28,528 nucleotides of DNA from Rhizaria sp. SCN 62-66 (lineage: Eukaryota > Rhizaria, unplaced). Positions within the stretch are counted from its first letter, which is position 1; each line of letters starts with the position of its first letter. The stretch lies in assembly GCA_001724265.1 (NCBI GenBank), contig MEDY01000511.1:1-28528 (forward strand). Reading direction: 5' to 3'. The notes under the pieces are model-generated. The model searched no databases, was not told the origin of the DNA, and worked only from the letters and a program-made list of their open reading frames with translations. A program made the translations under genes and the position numbers. Positions 20,023-28,528 of the stretch are shown piece by piece.

Positions 20023-20608
20023 AAGCAGCCCAGGTGTGATCTCAACTTGACGAGCTGGTCAAAAGATTGAGTAATTTAAACAATACATGTACTTGTCATA
20101 TACTGTACATGTACGAAGATGTACGTGTACTAGTATATGTCCTACTAGTAGTATTAATCCCCCGTGTTATTAATATATAGTTATTATTTGCAATGCCAGT
20201 GTCAAACGGTTAATACAAGTCGAGGATATTGGAGTACTGTATGCCAAAGAGTGCGTATGTCACCTGGTTGGAACTGCTTCGAGGTAAAAACCCTGTGCAA
20301 AATCAATATGACATTCAAGTAATCAATCTGTTTGGATTTCGGAAACGCTCCCGTAGCCTTAGAACTATGATAATCAAGATACACCAGAGGCAACGGCATT
20401 CAAGTTTAACACTTACGGCTGGTTTTCTTCGGAACCGTTGCGACCCCACTCATGAGTGAGTAATAAAGGCATGTTGATTGCCAACTTCAAGTCGCTTAAT
20501 AAATCGCAAGCAATTCGTAAACATTATATGAAAGCTATTGTCGTTTTAAACTCACGGTGACCGTTGATGCTCCGTTTTGTTTGGGACAGCTTGAGGCGTG
20601 ACTCCGGT
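20023..20608. other. Convergent 3' region between the coiled-coil gene and the TLS1-like gene
   Basis: 586 bp, AT-rich, holding both 3'UTRs. The stretch 20085-20150 is dense in TGTAC, CATGTAC and ACTAGTA words. AATAAA at 20462-20467 is a possible plus-strand polyadenylation signal. Small open frames here (20202-20459, both strands) have no protein-like character. Confidence 0.5.
20462..20467 (+). terminator. Candidate polyadenylation signal, coiled-coil gene
   Basis: AATAAA about 440 bases after the TGA stop of the coiled-coil gene, in AT-rich DNA. Sequence match only. Confidence 0.25.
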
Positions 20609-20770
20609 TCACCGCCCCATCTTCTTGAAGTCCCTGAACGACTTGAGGTCGCTCGACGGCCTGCTGTCGTACATCATCGCCTTCTCTTTGGCCCGCTCGA
20701 AGTTAAGCCGCCGCTGCTCGAGCTCGGTCGCAGTCGCACCAGGGCCGTTCTGAGCGCCACTGCCGCTGCC

Positions 20771-20801
<31 letters not shown>

Positions 20802-22244
20802 GACAGAGGCCCGAGCCACGCGTCCTGGTTACGGAGATCATCATACGCGCTATAGATACCAGACAAAGCGCTGCTGCTGCTGCTTACACCGGGCTGCTGT
20901 GGCTTCCTCCTTTCGCCATCAAACGCACCACTAGTACCCGCAGCACCCGCGCCCGCGTGCGCCCCCGGCCCTGCCATACTGCGCGGCGGCGGCGGCAGCG
21001 GTAGCCCCTTCTTCCTGGCGATCTCGCACTGTTTGGCGTACTCCGCAGCCTCCTCTTCTGCCCGGGCGCCTGCGCCCCACTCGCGGCGCAGCTGCTTGTA
21101 GTTGGTGCTGAGGTTTGCCATGCCCACGCCCGAGGTCGGAAACGCCGCGGCCTGACTTAAATACACCTCGCGCAGACGCGCCTCTTTGTCCCGCTGCAAC
21201 TGCGCGTGCGCCGCGGCCGTGCGGTCGATGTTGCGCAGCTTTTCGCTCAGCGGCAGCGAGATCTCTTCGATGCCGCTCAGCCAGCGTTCGCCGCCCTCGA
21301 ACGCGTCCGCGGTCGCCGCAGCGGTCGCAGCTGCGGCAGCCGGAGCCGCACTCACACTCGCACTGGCGCTGGCGCTGGCGCTGGTGCTGGTGCTGGCGCC
21401 AGAGCTAAAGCTAGAGCTCGAGTCAACAGCGCTGTGGCTAACAGCATTCGTGTTCTGCGTCGGCGCCGTCGGCGATGTCGGCGACTGGAGGGCCTTGTTG
21501 GCGCCGGCGTTCGCTGTCGCGCGCGCGAGCTGCAGCTGCTCCCGGATGAAGGCCTCCTTGGCCGACTCGAGGCCGGCCGCGGCGGCCGCGTCGCTCGCGC
21601 TGCCGGTGCCTACGGTCGTACTCTCGGTCTTGAAGTTAAGCCGCGCAGAGTCGCCACCGGCACCGGCGGCGGAGGAGGAGGAGGAGCTGCTGCTGCTGTG
21701 TCCAGAGCCAGAGAGGGCGCCGATGCTGCCGCTGGCGCTGCCGGATGTGAGATATGAGGGCGCGGAGGCGACGCCGGAGGTCTTAGCGCGCGAGCGCTGT
21801 AAAAGCTTGATGTCCTCGAGAGATAAAGCGCTAAAACGAACACAGAAGTTGGGTGATATCATTGCCTGTGAACACACAGGTACAATAAAAATGCTACGGT
21901 CTCAATAAAATGCGTGATGTGTCAGGTATTCGTTAGAATATGCTAAATACAGTGAGATATCGTGTGTTTTGATAGATAACGTACGCAGGCTTGTCGCCGC
22001 TGTCGGTGTCGTCAGCAGCAGCCGCGCCGGCGCTGTCCGCAGCCGCAGTCGCCTCCGAGCTCAGAGATAGGGCGACGGAGGTGCGGGCAGCGGCGGCAGA
22101 CGCGCCACGCTTCTTGACCTTGAAGGCGACAGGGGCAGCAGGGGCGTCGGCCTCGGCGGAAGGCTGCTGACCGTTGACGACGGCAGCGGCGCTATTACTC
22201 ACCGCAGAGAGAGCGTCCTTAATCGCGTCTGACGAAGCGGACAT
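20609..22244 (-). CDS. C9orf78/TLS1 (Hep59) family spliceosome-associated protein homologue, 2 exons, 493 aa
   Basis: Exon 1 is 22244-21985 and exon 2 is 21830-20609 (TGA). The intron 21984-21831 has donor GTACGT and acceptor TTTTAG, and the phase is kept. Family-like blocks appear in the expected order. FKVKKRG near residue 40 resembles the basic N-terminus. LSLEDIKLLQRSRAKTSGVAS (about 89-109) resembles the LEE..E.Q.LRKR.NGV.A block. WLSGIEEISL followed by KLRNIDRTAAAHAQL (about 269-296) resembles LSGIPEVDL...KIKNI..T..A...L. FPTSGVGMANLSTNY and the terminal FRDFKKMGR resemble human FVPTNMAVNY and YEKFKKMNRR. Known members are nuclear: human C9orf78 is associated with BRR2/PRPF8 in late spliceosomes, and fission yeast Tls1 affects splicing and telomere/heterochromatin factors. 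Ser/Ala/Gly-rich linkers expand this copy beyond the roughly 290 residues of the human protein. Assignment is by motif reading only. Confidence 0.72.
20771..20799 (-). repeat. AGC (CTG on plus) trinucleotide run, poly-Ser in the TLS1-like protein
   Basis: Nearly pure GCT/CTG repeat on the plus strand, read as consecutive AGC Ser codons on the minus strand. It lies in the linker just before the conserved C-terminal segment. Confidence 0.85.
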
Positions 22245-22891
22245 GTGCTGGAGTCGTGGGAAAGCGCTACGGCTAACTGATAGTTGCAGTGCTGTGACGA
22301 GAAAGCGCGAGGATCTGGTGCTGAAACTGGGGAAAGACTGTGGCCGAGAGCGCCTTGCTTTGGGCTGTGGGGATCCTGAGTCAGCTGAGCGAGAGTGAAA
22401 ATGATGTGTGTGAGCTTGAAGAAGTCATTTGTAGATGTGTAAAAAAACCAAGACATTTTAAATTAGCGCATATGATTGGTGTTAAAACGCCACTACTAAT
22501 AGCGGTCGCTGGAGCGCATACTATACTTTGCAAACCAACCTCACACCGATGGATCGCAATCTCCCCGTCTCCAGCCTCCTCTGCCTTTTTGCAATGGTTC
22601 ACAACAAAGATACACTGGAGTTGAGTGTATTTTGTGCAAACATAAGTCTTATTTTGTTCAGATTCTCTTTTTGTTAACCATTTTCTTGTTTTCCTCGTTA
22701 TTGTGCACCAAACCGCCATCCTCGCCCTTCATTGCACGCCAGCCACGACCACACCCCACCTACAAAGCAACACTGTAGCAGAGTCAAATCAGTACTTATC
22801 GAAACCCAGCCTTGGCATTCAGCCACAATCATTCCTTCTAGTACCACTTTGCAGCCTTAACAAACCACACGCTGCTCTTTGCTCTCAAAAC
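22245..22891. promoter_or_regulatory. Divergent intergenic region between TLS1-like and mitochondrial-protein genes
   Basis: 647 bp between two divergent start codons, presumably carrying both promoters and 5'UTRs. The plus-strand side (22650-22890) is C/T-rich, as in other 5' leaders of this window. Open frames here are short, on both strands, and show no conserved protein features. Confidence 0.45.
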
Positions 22892-23407
22892 ATGTTCTCC
22901 CGCACCTGCATCCTCCCGCTCCTCACCAAGCACGCTAATGCTAACGCCGCTAACGCTGCCCACCTGCACATGACGCCCCGCGGCGCCGCGCTCCCCGCCG
23001 CGGGCTTGCGCGCCCCGCTCTCCCTTGCCGCGACCGTGGGCGGCGCCCTCCGCCGCGGCTTCGCGACCACCAACGGCGCCGCCGCGGCCGCCGCCGTGGC
23101 CGCCGCCAACGCGCGCGCCCGCGTCGGCGCCAGCGGTCTGACTCTGGAGCAGGGCGGCCACTCGAGCTCGTCGGGCATTCGCAACACGGCGCTGTTCTTC
23201 CTGATGGCCACGGCGGTGGGGCTGATTGCGTACCACTCGTTCACGCAGCTGCGCACGAGTGATATCTTCAACGACGAGAAGGAGCATATCGCAGACGTCG
23301 TCGCCGAGCTCAAGAAGGAGGAGTACGTCGAGGAGGAGAGGCGCCTTGCCAAGCTGCGCCAGCAGGCGTACGCTGCCAACGTCAGCAAGGACGGCAACAA
23401 GAAGTAA
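22892..23407 (+). CDS. Small probable mitochondrial single-pass membrane protein, 171 aa
   Basis: Single exon from ATG 22892 to TAA 23405-23407. The first about 55 residues are rich in Ala, Arg, Leu and Thr with almost no acidic residues, and include RRGFATT, a typical matrix-presequence cleavage context. An Ala-rich stretch follows, then one hydrophobic helix (NTALFFLMATAVGLIAYHSF, about 97-116). The C-terminal part is a charged helix (EKEHIADVVAELKKEEYVEEERRLAKLRQQ). This suggests a small inner-membrane protein with a soluble coiled tail, similar in layout to respiratory-chain assembly or accessory subunits. I do not recognise the family and assign no function. The start follows a C/T-rich leader, and upstream codons in the same frame do not look coding. 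Confidence 0.72.
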   Translation: MFSRTCILPLLTKHANANAANAAHLHMTPRGAALPAAGLRAPLSLAATVGGALRRGFATTNGAAAAAAVAAANARARVGASGLTLEQGGHSSSSGIRNTALFFLMATAVGLIAYHSFTQLRTSDIFNDEKEHIADVVAELKKEEYVEEERRLAKLRQQAYAANVSKDGNKK

Positions 23408-24080
23408 GTGGAAAGCCACGCGAAGCCACGCAATGCAAAGCTGGGTGCAGTTTTGGACTTCAGCTTTAGTAACCCTGTGCCAAATGTGCATAGTGCTGGC
23501 GAATATAACGAATATATGATACCTGGTGGTGTGTACTCATATATGCTGTTTGTTATTGTGAATGTGTGTATTTATTATTTCATTCCTGTATGATTTAGAT
23601 ATGTTTTGTGCGTCGAATTTAATGTTGCATCAAGCCTCCGAAGATACAAAATAGTTTAAGAACATCGCAACGCACGAGTATTTCGACTCAAAACCCAATG
23701 CTGTCGCATTATGATATTTATTTTTAACTCGAATGTTATATATTTGATATTTGTCTCCATAAAATATCGCTAATGATGCTAATATATGGCACTTAGACGT
23801 TCGAAACTTGTTTGCGGTGTGTCGCCCGCAAGTCAGACCCAAAGCCAGGAACTCCAACGGCTAGAGCCTTCTCTTAAATTGTCTGTAAGTCAAAACTCCG
23901 ACGTGCCAGTATTAGTTACCAACTACTTTTGGTAACCAATAGAAGTATTTTATTAGTTCCTTTAATTATTTCTTAAAAATTCTTGTTTTCACGCCGCCAT
24001 ATCCATATTTGTAGGATCACTCTCGCGCAGCTTCCTCGACCCTTCCCGACTCTCATTGCGCTGCCTGCCACTGTGTACCG
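23408..24080. other. Intergenic region between the mitochondrial-protein gene and CDC27
   Basis: 673 bp of AT-rich sequence holding the 3'UTR of the upstream gene and the promoter and 5'UTR of CDC27. The final about 60 bases are C/T-rich (CTTCCTCGACCC and similar), matching other leaders here. No additional gene is supportable. Confidence 0.5.
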
Positions 24081-25215
24081 ATGGAGTTGGCCACTCTCCA
24101 CACGGCATCCCTTGCCGCGTCCGCCAATTTCGACCACGTTACCGCCATCGCCCTTGCAGAGCACCTCTGCGCGTCGCTACGTTCCCTGCCCCCAACAGCT
24201 TCCAATGCGAGCAACGTTAACGCTCCCCTAAACACGCCCGGCCCTGGCTCCGGCGCCGCGAGCGCTCGCCCGACAGGCCCGTTTACCGGCTTTAACGCGG
24301 GCCCCGTGCCGCCCGCGCTGCTGCACGCCGCCGACACGGCGTTGGCGCGCGTGGTCCTGGCGTCGGGCGACGCCGCGCGCGCGCTGGCACTGGCGGCAGC
24401 GGTCCCCACGCCCGCCGCGCGCTACGTCGCGGCCAAGGCGGCCTGCCTGCGGAACAAGTACGCCGACGCCGAGCGGATCCTGCTGCAGCCCCCCGTGGAC
24501 GGCGTCGGCGCGCCGTGGTGGGACGCGATGGCGCAAACGACCTTCCCGTCGCTGGACACTGCGGCGGCGACGGCGACGGCCGAGGCGGCCACTGCGCTGG
24601 TGGCCACTTTCCCAGGTGCGTAACAAAAATGATCATCTTTAAACCAGCTAACCTCAAATTCGGTCATGTTTTGTGTTTATTTCATACTTTTTTTGCTTTT
24701 ATTCGTGAAATCTCACATATACCTCGTCAAATCGCTTGTTTTGTGTTGACGTTGATGTGTTTTAAGGCGGCGTCGCCGGCGTGCTGCTGCTGGGCCAGGC
24801 GGTGCAGGCCGGCGGCGACTGCGAACGCGCCGCCGCGGCCTACCGCCTCTGTCTGCGCGCGGACCCCTGGTGCTGGGCTGCGGTCGAGGGGCTGGCGAGT
24901 CTGGGGCAGGTCGTCCCGGTCGGCTACGCCATTGCAGCCACGAACGCTATCGCTAACATAAACAACAATAGCGGCTGTGCGGGCAATGCGGATGCGACTG
25001 AGGGCGACGGCGTGGACAAGGGGAGCGTGGTTGCGGCGGCGAGCGCGGCTATCAAGGCTTCGACAGCGCAATCATTCACTAAAGCATCGAACGGCAACAA
25101 CACCAACAGTAGCAGCAGGAGCAGCGGCAGCGACAGCGCAACTGCCAGTCCCGGTGCCAGTGCAGCGAGTCAGGACCAGGGCCTGTTTGCGCCGATCACG
25201 ACATCGAATCACGCC

Positions 25216-25246
<31 letters not shown>

Positions 25247-26383
25247 GTAGCAGCAGCAGTAGCAGCAGTGCCGTCGTCGAGGGTCTGGTACGCCTCTTCC
25301 CAGCCGTCACTTCGACGCAGGGCTCACTCGTCTTGGTGCCGCCAAACCCCGTACACGGTATAAGCAGCAGCGGCAGCGGCATTGTCGGCAGCGGCAGCAG
25401 TGCTCATCAAGCCTTATCTAGTGTTAGTGTGAATGTAAGTGTGCGCTTAGCCGACGTGGCAGTGGTAGAGGTGATTCCTGGCCAGAGTGTAGCTAGCCAG
25501 GCCGTTGCGCAGGGGACTTCGGGCGGCGCGGGGACGCATGTAAGTATATGGTACGGTCCCTCTAAGGGCCTCGTCGAGGAGAGTGTTAGTGCATCGCTGC
25601 ATGCCCATCTAAGTACCCACAGTATCAACACTGACAGTGACAATGACGACAACGGGAATCTGAGCTCTAGCGACGACGACGAAGACGACGACGACAGCAA
25701 GGATGAGGAAGAAGAGGAGCCGGACGGCAGTCTAAGTACCTCTACCAGGCCGGCGTCTCGGCGCGGCGCCCCGTCTAAGGGCCGCTCCTCCGCGGTTGGG
25801 AGTGTTGCCAGCACCTCTGGCAACAAGCGCGCGCTCTCGCAGCTGCTGACCGCGGCGGTGACGGCCTCGGCGCCGACCACGGCCGCCGCGCCCGCTGCCA
25901 CGGAACCCGCTGCGACTGGGATTGCTGCCGCTGGCGCTGGCGCGATGGCTGGCAGCCGGGTGACGCGCTCCCGTCTAAGTACCCAGCCGCAGCAGGGTAT
26001 TTACACTGATGATAGCCGCGGCCCACGATCACGCCGCGCGCGTACCTCGTCCGCGTCCCCCTTACATCACGCACAGAGCCCCTTAGACTCGCTCTCCGCC
26101 GCGAACAACAACAACAATAACAACAACAACAACAACAACGACGACGACGCCATGAGCAGCGGCAGCAGCGACCTGAATGACAGCGAAGACGACCTTGGCT
26201 ATCACGGCGGCGACAACGGTGCCCGGGGGCTGGTCCAGCTGTCGCAGCCGTCGTCGGTCGCCACGGTGGCTGTTAAGGCCAAGACTAAGGTCAAGGCCAA
26301 GGGAGGTGCTGCGCGCCTGAAGTCTCGCACCAAGCAGAGCAACAGCGGCCGCAGCCGCGCTAGCCGCACCCACAACAACGACG

Positions 26384-26470
<87 letters not shown>

Positions 26471-28370
26471 GCAGCAGCTCTGTGGGGGCCGACATCCGTG
26501 TGGGCGTTGTCGCAGCCGCGGTCACGGCCGCCGCCGCAGCCGCCGCGGCGCCCGCTGCAGTGGCCTTAGCCAAGCCGCTGCGCACGGTAGCCAAGGCGGC
26601 GCTTACGCTCGGCGAGTTCAAGGCCAAGGTACGCCGCACATATGTCTCGCGTTCGCTTAACAAAGCTCAAATACGCCATTCCAACTGCGTCCTGGATTGC
26701 TCTCTTTAGTCTCCATGTAATTTTACTCTTCTATCAATTGTGATATGATGATTTAACTTTCGTATATCTTTCGAAATGTATCTGGTATCGTCTCACTCAC
26801 GATCTGTGTCTGTGTGTACTGAACGCCTTCCCCTCGCCCCACCGCAGAGCACGCAGATCCTGTTATCGCAGCTACCCTGCAACTACAAGACCTCGACCGC
26901 ACTCGCCCTCGCCGTGCGCGCGCACTCCGAGGCCGGCGCCGCCGCCGCCGCCGCCGCCGCTGCCACCGCGGCCGCCGCGCATGAGCCAGGTTGGCTGGGC
27001 GCGGCCGACGTGGCGTCCACGGCGCTCTGGCTGCTCGGCGACGGGCCCGCGCTCGCCGCGCTCGCGCACCGCTGCATCGGCATCGACAAGTACGTATATA
27101 GCGCAGTCTTCAGAGCAGATTACTGCAATGGCATGAGTTTAGATCATCTCGTTTGTATTTCAAGTAGACTTAGAAACATATTCCTTTTTTTAAGTTGAGA
27201 CGCGCCAAGCAACGTGTATAGTTTCCTTCACCAATTTTTTCTCACACTTGACTTGACGCACGTGTTTTTTTGCTTTTTCTTCTTAGACACGCCGCCGTGA
27301 CGCTGGTGGTGACGGGCAACTTCCTGTCGTTCCAGCGGCGGCGGCCCGACGCGCTGGCGCTTTTCGCGCGCGCCGCGGCGGCGGCCCCGCGCTACGCATA
27401 CCCGCACTCGCTGCGCGGCGCCGAGCTGGCGCTGCTGGACCGGCGCGGCGAGGCACGGCAGGCATACCGCGCTGCGCTGGCCGTGGACCCGCGCCACTAC
27501 CGGGCATGGTGCGGGCTGGCCGCGCTGTGCGAGGGCGCGGCCGAGGCGGCGCAGGCGCAGAGCTACGCCACCGTGGCCGCCAGGACGCACCCCAACTCGG
27601 CCGCGGTGCGCATCGCGCTGGGCAAGACGCTCGTGGCGCGCGGCGCGCTGGAGGACGCAGCCAAGGTCTTCGACCAGGTACGTGGCGCCAAACATGACTC
27701 AAAACATGTCATGACAGATTTTACAATGGATATAACGCCTACTAAGCCAGAAATTTTGCAACCCTGTTGAAGTTACACATTTCTCACGAATGATTTCATG
27801 ATTTTACCATTTTTGCGATATTATGTGAATCTGGACATCTAGGCGCACACGTTGGACCGCCGCAATGCGACGGCGCTGCTGCACATCGCGCACGTGGCGC
27901 GGCGCCTGGGCCACCTGCCGCAGGCCGCGGCCGCGCTGACGGCGGCGCTGGCGCTGGCACCCAACGAGCCGGGGCTGCACTACGACCTGGCTGAGGTGTT
28001 CGCCGAGGCCGGGCTGCTGGCGACTGCGCGCGGCAGCTTCATGACGGCGTGGGCGCTGCAGCCGCTGCTGTGGGGACACGCCAAGCGGCGCGCAGACGAG
28101 GTCGAGGGCGAGGGCGACGAGAACAACGGCGGCGGCGGCGGTGGCGGCGCGGGTGAAGGGGCCAAGAGGCGCGCTGCCGCGATTGCGGCCGTGATGGCCA
28201 ATGTCAAGAGCTACAACTACAGCAGCAGCAATTGGAGCAGCAGTGGCAGCGCTGCGGCCGCGACGGTGGGGATGGGCGGGGCGAGTCTGAGGGGTGAGGC
28301 GGCGGTTACGGCCGAGAAGGAGGCCGCTAAGGCCCTGTGCGAGGCCGACAGGCGGTATGCCATCGTGTGA
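24081..28370 (+). CDS. CDC27: Anaphase-promoting complex subunit 3 (CDC27), TPR protein, 5 exons, 1185 aa
   Basis: Exons 24081-24615, 24767-26628, 26848-27089, 27287-27677 and 27843-28370 (TGA) total 3558 bases in frame. CDC27/APC3 is a TPR scaffold of the APC/C ubiquitin ligase; its superhelix binds IR tails of co-activators and APC10. N-terminal TPRs (about 1-225) include NFDHVTAIALAEHL, AARYVAAKAACLRNKYADAE and CLRADPWCWAAVEGLASLGQ, which fits the CDC27 block that reads NPFLWSPFE in animals. Residues about 225-800 are a disordered Asn/Ser/Asp/Ala-rich insert; animal CDC27 also has a disordered linker here, but shorter. The C-terminal TPRs contain TGNFLSFQRRRPDALALFAR, PRYAYPHSLRGAEL and AVDPRHYRAWCGLAALC, diagnostic of CDC27 rather than CDC16, CDC23 or APC7. 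The tail is Gly/Ala-rich. Total length exceeds the roughly 820 residues of the human protein because of the insert. Confidence 0.88.
25216..25245 (+). repeat. (AAC)10 run, poly-Asn in CDC27
   Basis: Ten AAC codons followed directly by a run of AGT/AGC Ser codons, in the disordered linker of exon 2. Confidence 0.95.
26104..26139 (+). repeat. AAC run (12 codons, one AAT), poly-Asn in CDC27
   Basis: Twelve Asn codons, eleven AAC and one AAT, followed by GAC codons. The single AAT interruption indicates some age compared with the pure tract at 26386. Confidence 0.95.
26386..26469 (+). repeat. (AAC)28 pure microsatellite, poly-Asn in CDC27
   Basis: Twenty-eight uninterrupted AAC codons, followed by AGC codons. 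The length and purity predict length polymorphism. The frame is intact here, unlike the similar tract at 14277. Confidence 0.95.
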
Positions 28371-28528
28371 ATGCAAGAGTCAAAGTAACTGGTGTCACAG
28401 ATCGTAGAATGTTAGGCCGACCATCATATTAGTACCCCCGATGTAGAGGTTTATGAAAAAACGTGTTTTCCGCGATTTTCGCGCCTTGGTGCGCACTTTT
28501 CTATTTCACTACGAGCGAAATAGTCCAT
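28371..28528. other. CDC27 3' flank to window end
   Basis: 158 bp after the CDC27 stop. A perfect 7-bp inverted repeat (CTATTTC / GAAATAG at 28501-28507 and 28517-28523) could form a hairpin. No polyadenylation hexamer is visible before the window ends. Confidence 0.5.

Noticed and set aside
512-26088. CCCTTAGAC as degenerate telomeric or interstitial telomere sequence
   Set aside because: Known telomere repeats (TTAGGG, TTTAGGG and similar) do not contain CTAAGGG/CCCTTAG, copies are never in tandem, and they lie inside housekeeping genes.
24081-28370. Assignment of the TPR gene to APC7 or CDC16 instead of CDC27
   Set aside because: The NFLSFQ...A..FF/LF block followed by YAY..L.G.E and DPRHY.AWCGL is the CDC27 pattern, and the disordered linker between N- and C-terminal TPR blocks is also CDC27-like.
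1-28528. Transposons, integrated viral genes, CRISPR arrays or bacterial operons
   Set aside because: No reverse transcriptase, transposase, integrase, capsid or Cas motifs, and no terminal repeats or regularly spaced repeats were seen on either strand.

Overview
The window is nuclear DNA of a eukaryote, most likely a free-living or microbial protist. I cannot assign the lineage. Coding exons are GC-rich and mostly interrupted by short (115-260 bp) AT-rich GT-AG introns. Proteins carry long Asn, Gln, Ser and Ala runs, the Asn runs written almost purely as AAC. There is no bacterial operon structure. Every intron I could place keeps the reading frame, so most exon models are well supported even without transcripts.

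Layout, left to right: (TG)n repeat; a SERINC-family membrane protein (58-1653, minus); an 8-exon secretory ankyrin-repeat protein ending in KDEL (2546-5854, plus); a long intergenic region with a GC-rich structured patch and a probable 5'UTR splice acceptor; a 3-exon 14-3-3 protein (7398-8567, plus); a tRNA-dihydrouridine(20) synthase (DUS2 type) with very large low-complexity expansions and one in-frame TAG (9453-13115, minus); a small TMEM42/EamA-like membrane protein whose frame is broken inside an AAC microsatellite (13564-14696, plus); a 1419-residue coiled-coil protein (15129-20022, plus); a C9orf78/TLS1 (Hep59) spliceosome-associated protein homologue (20609-22244, minus); a small probable mitochondrial single-pass protein (22892-23407, plus); and an APC/C subunit 3 (CDC27) homologue with TPR repeats (24081-28370, plus).

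The genes are housekeeping-type and do not form one pathway: lipid/membrane, ER, signalling adaptor, tRNA modification, splicing, mitochondrion and cell cycle. The arrangement is compact, with divergent pairs sharing 450-900 bp and convergent pairs sharing 3' regions.

The most notable signals cross gene boundaries. A 9-mer, GTCTAAGGG (or its complement CCCTTAGAC), recurs ten times, in different frames and orientations inside coding sequence, and one copy creates the in-frame TAG of DUS2. Splice donors are strongly GTACGT-like (17 of 19 have C at +4). No gene ends in TAG. I found no CRISPR array, no recognisable transposon, no rRNA and no convincing tRNA.
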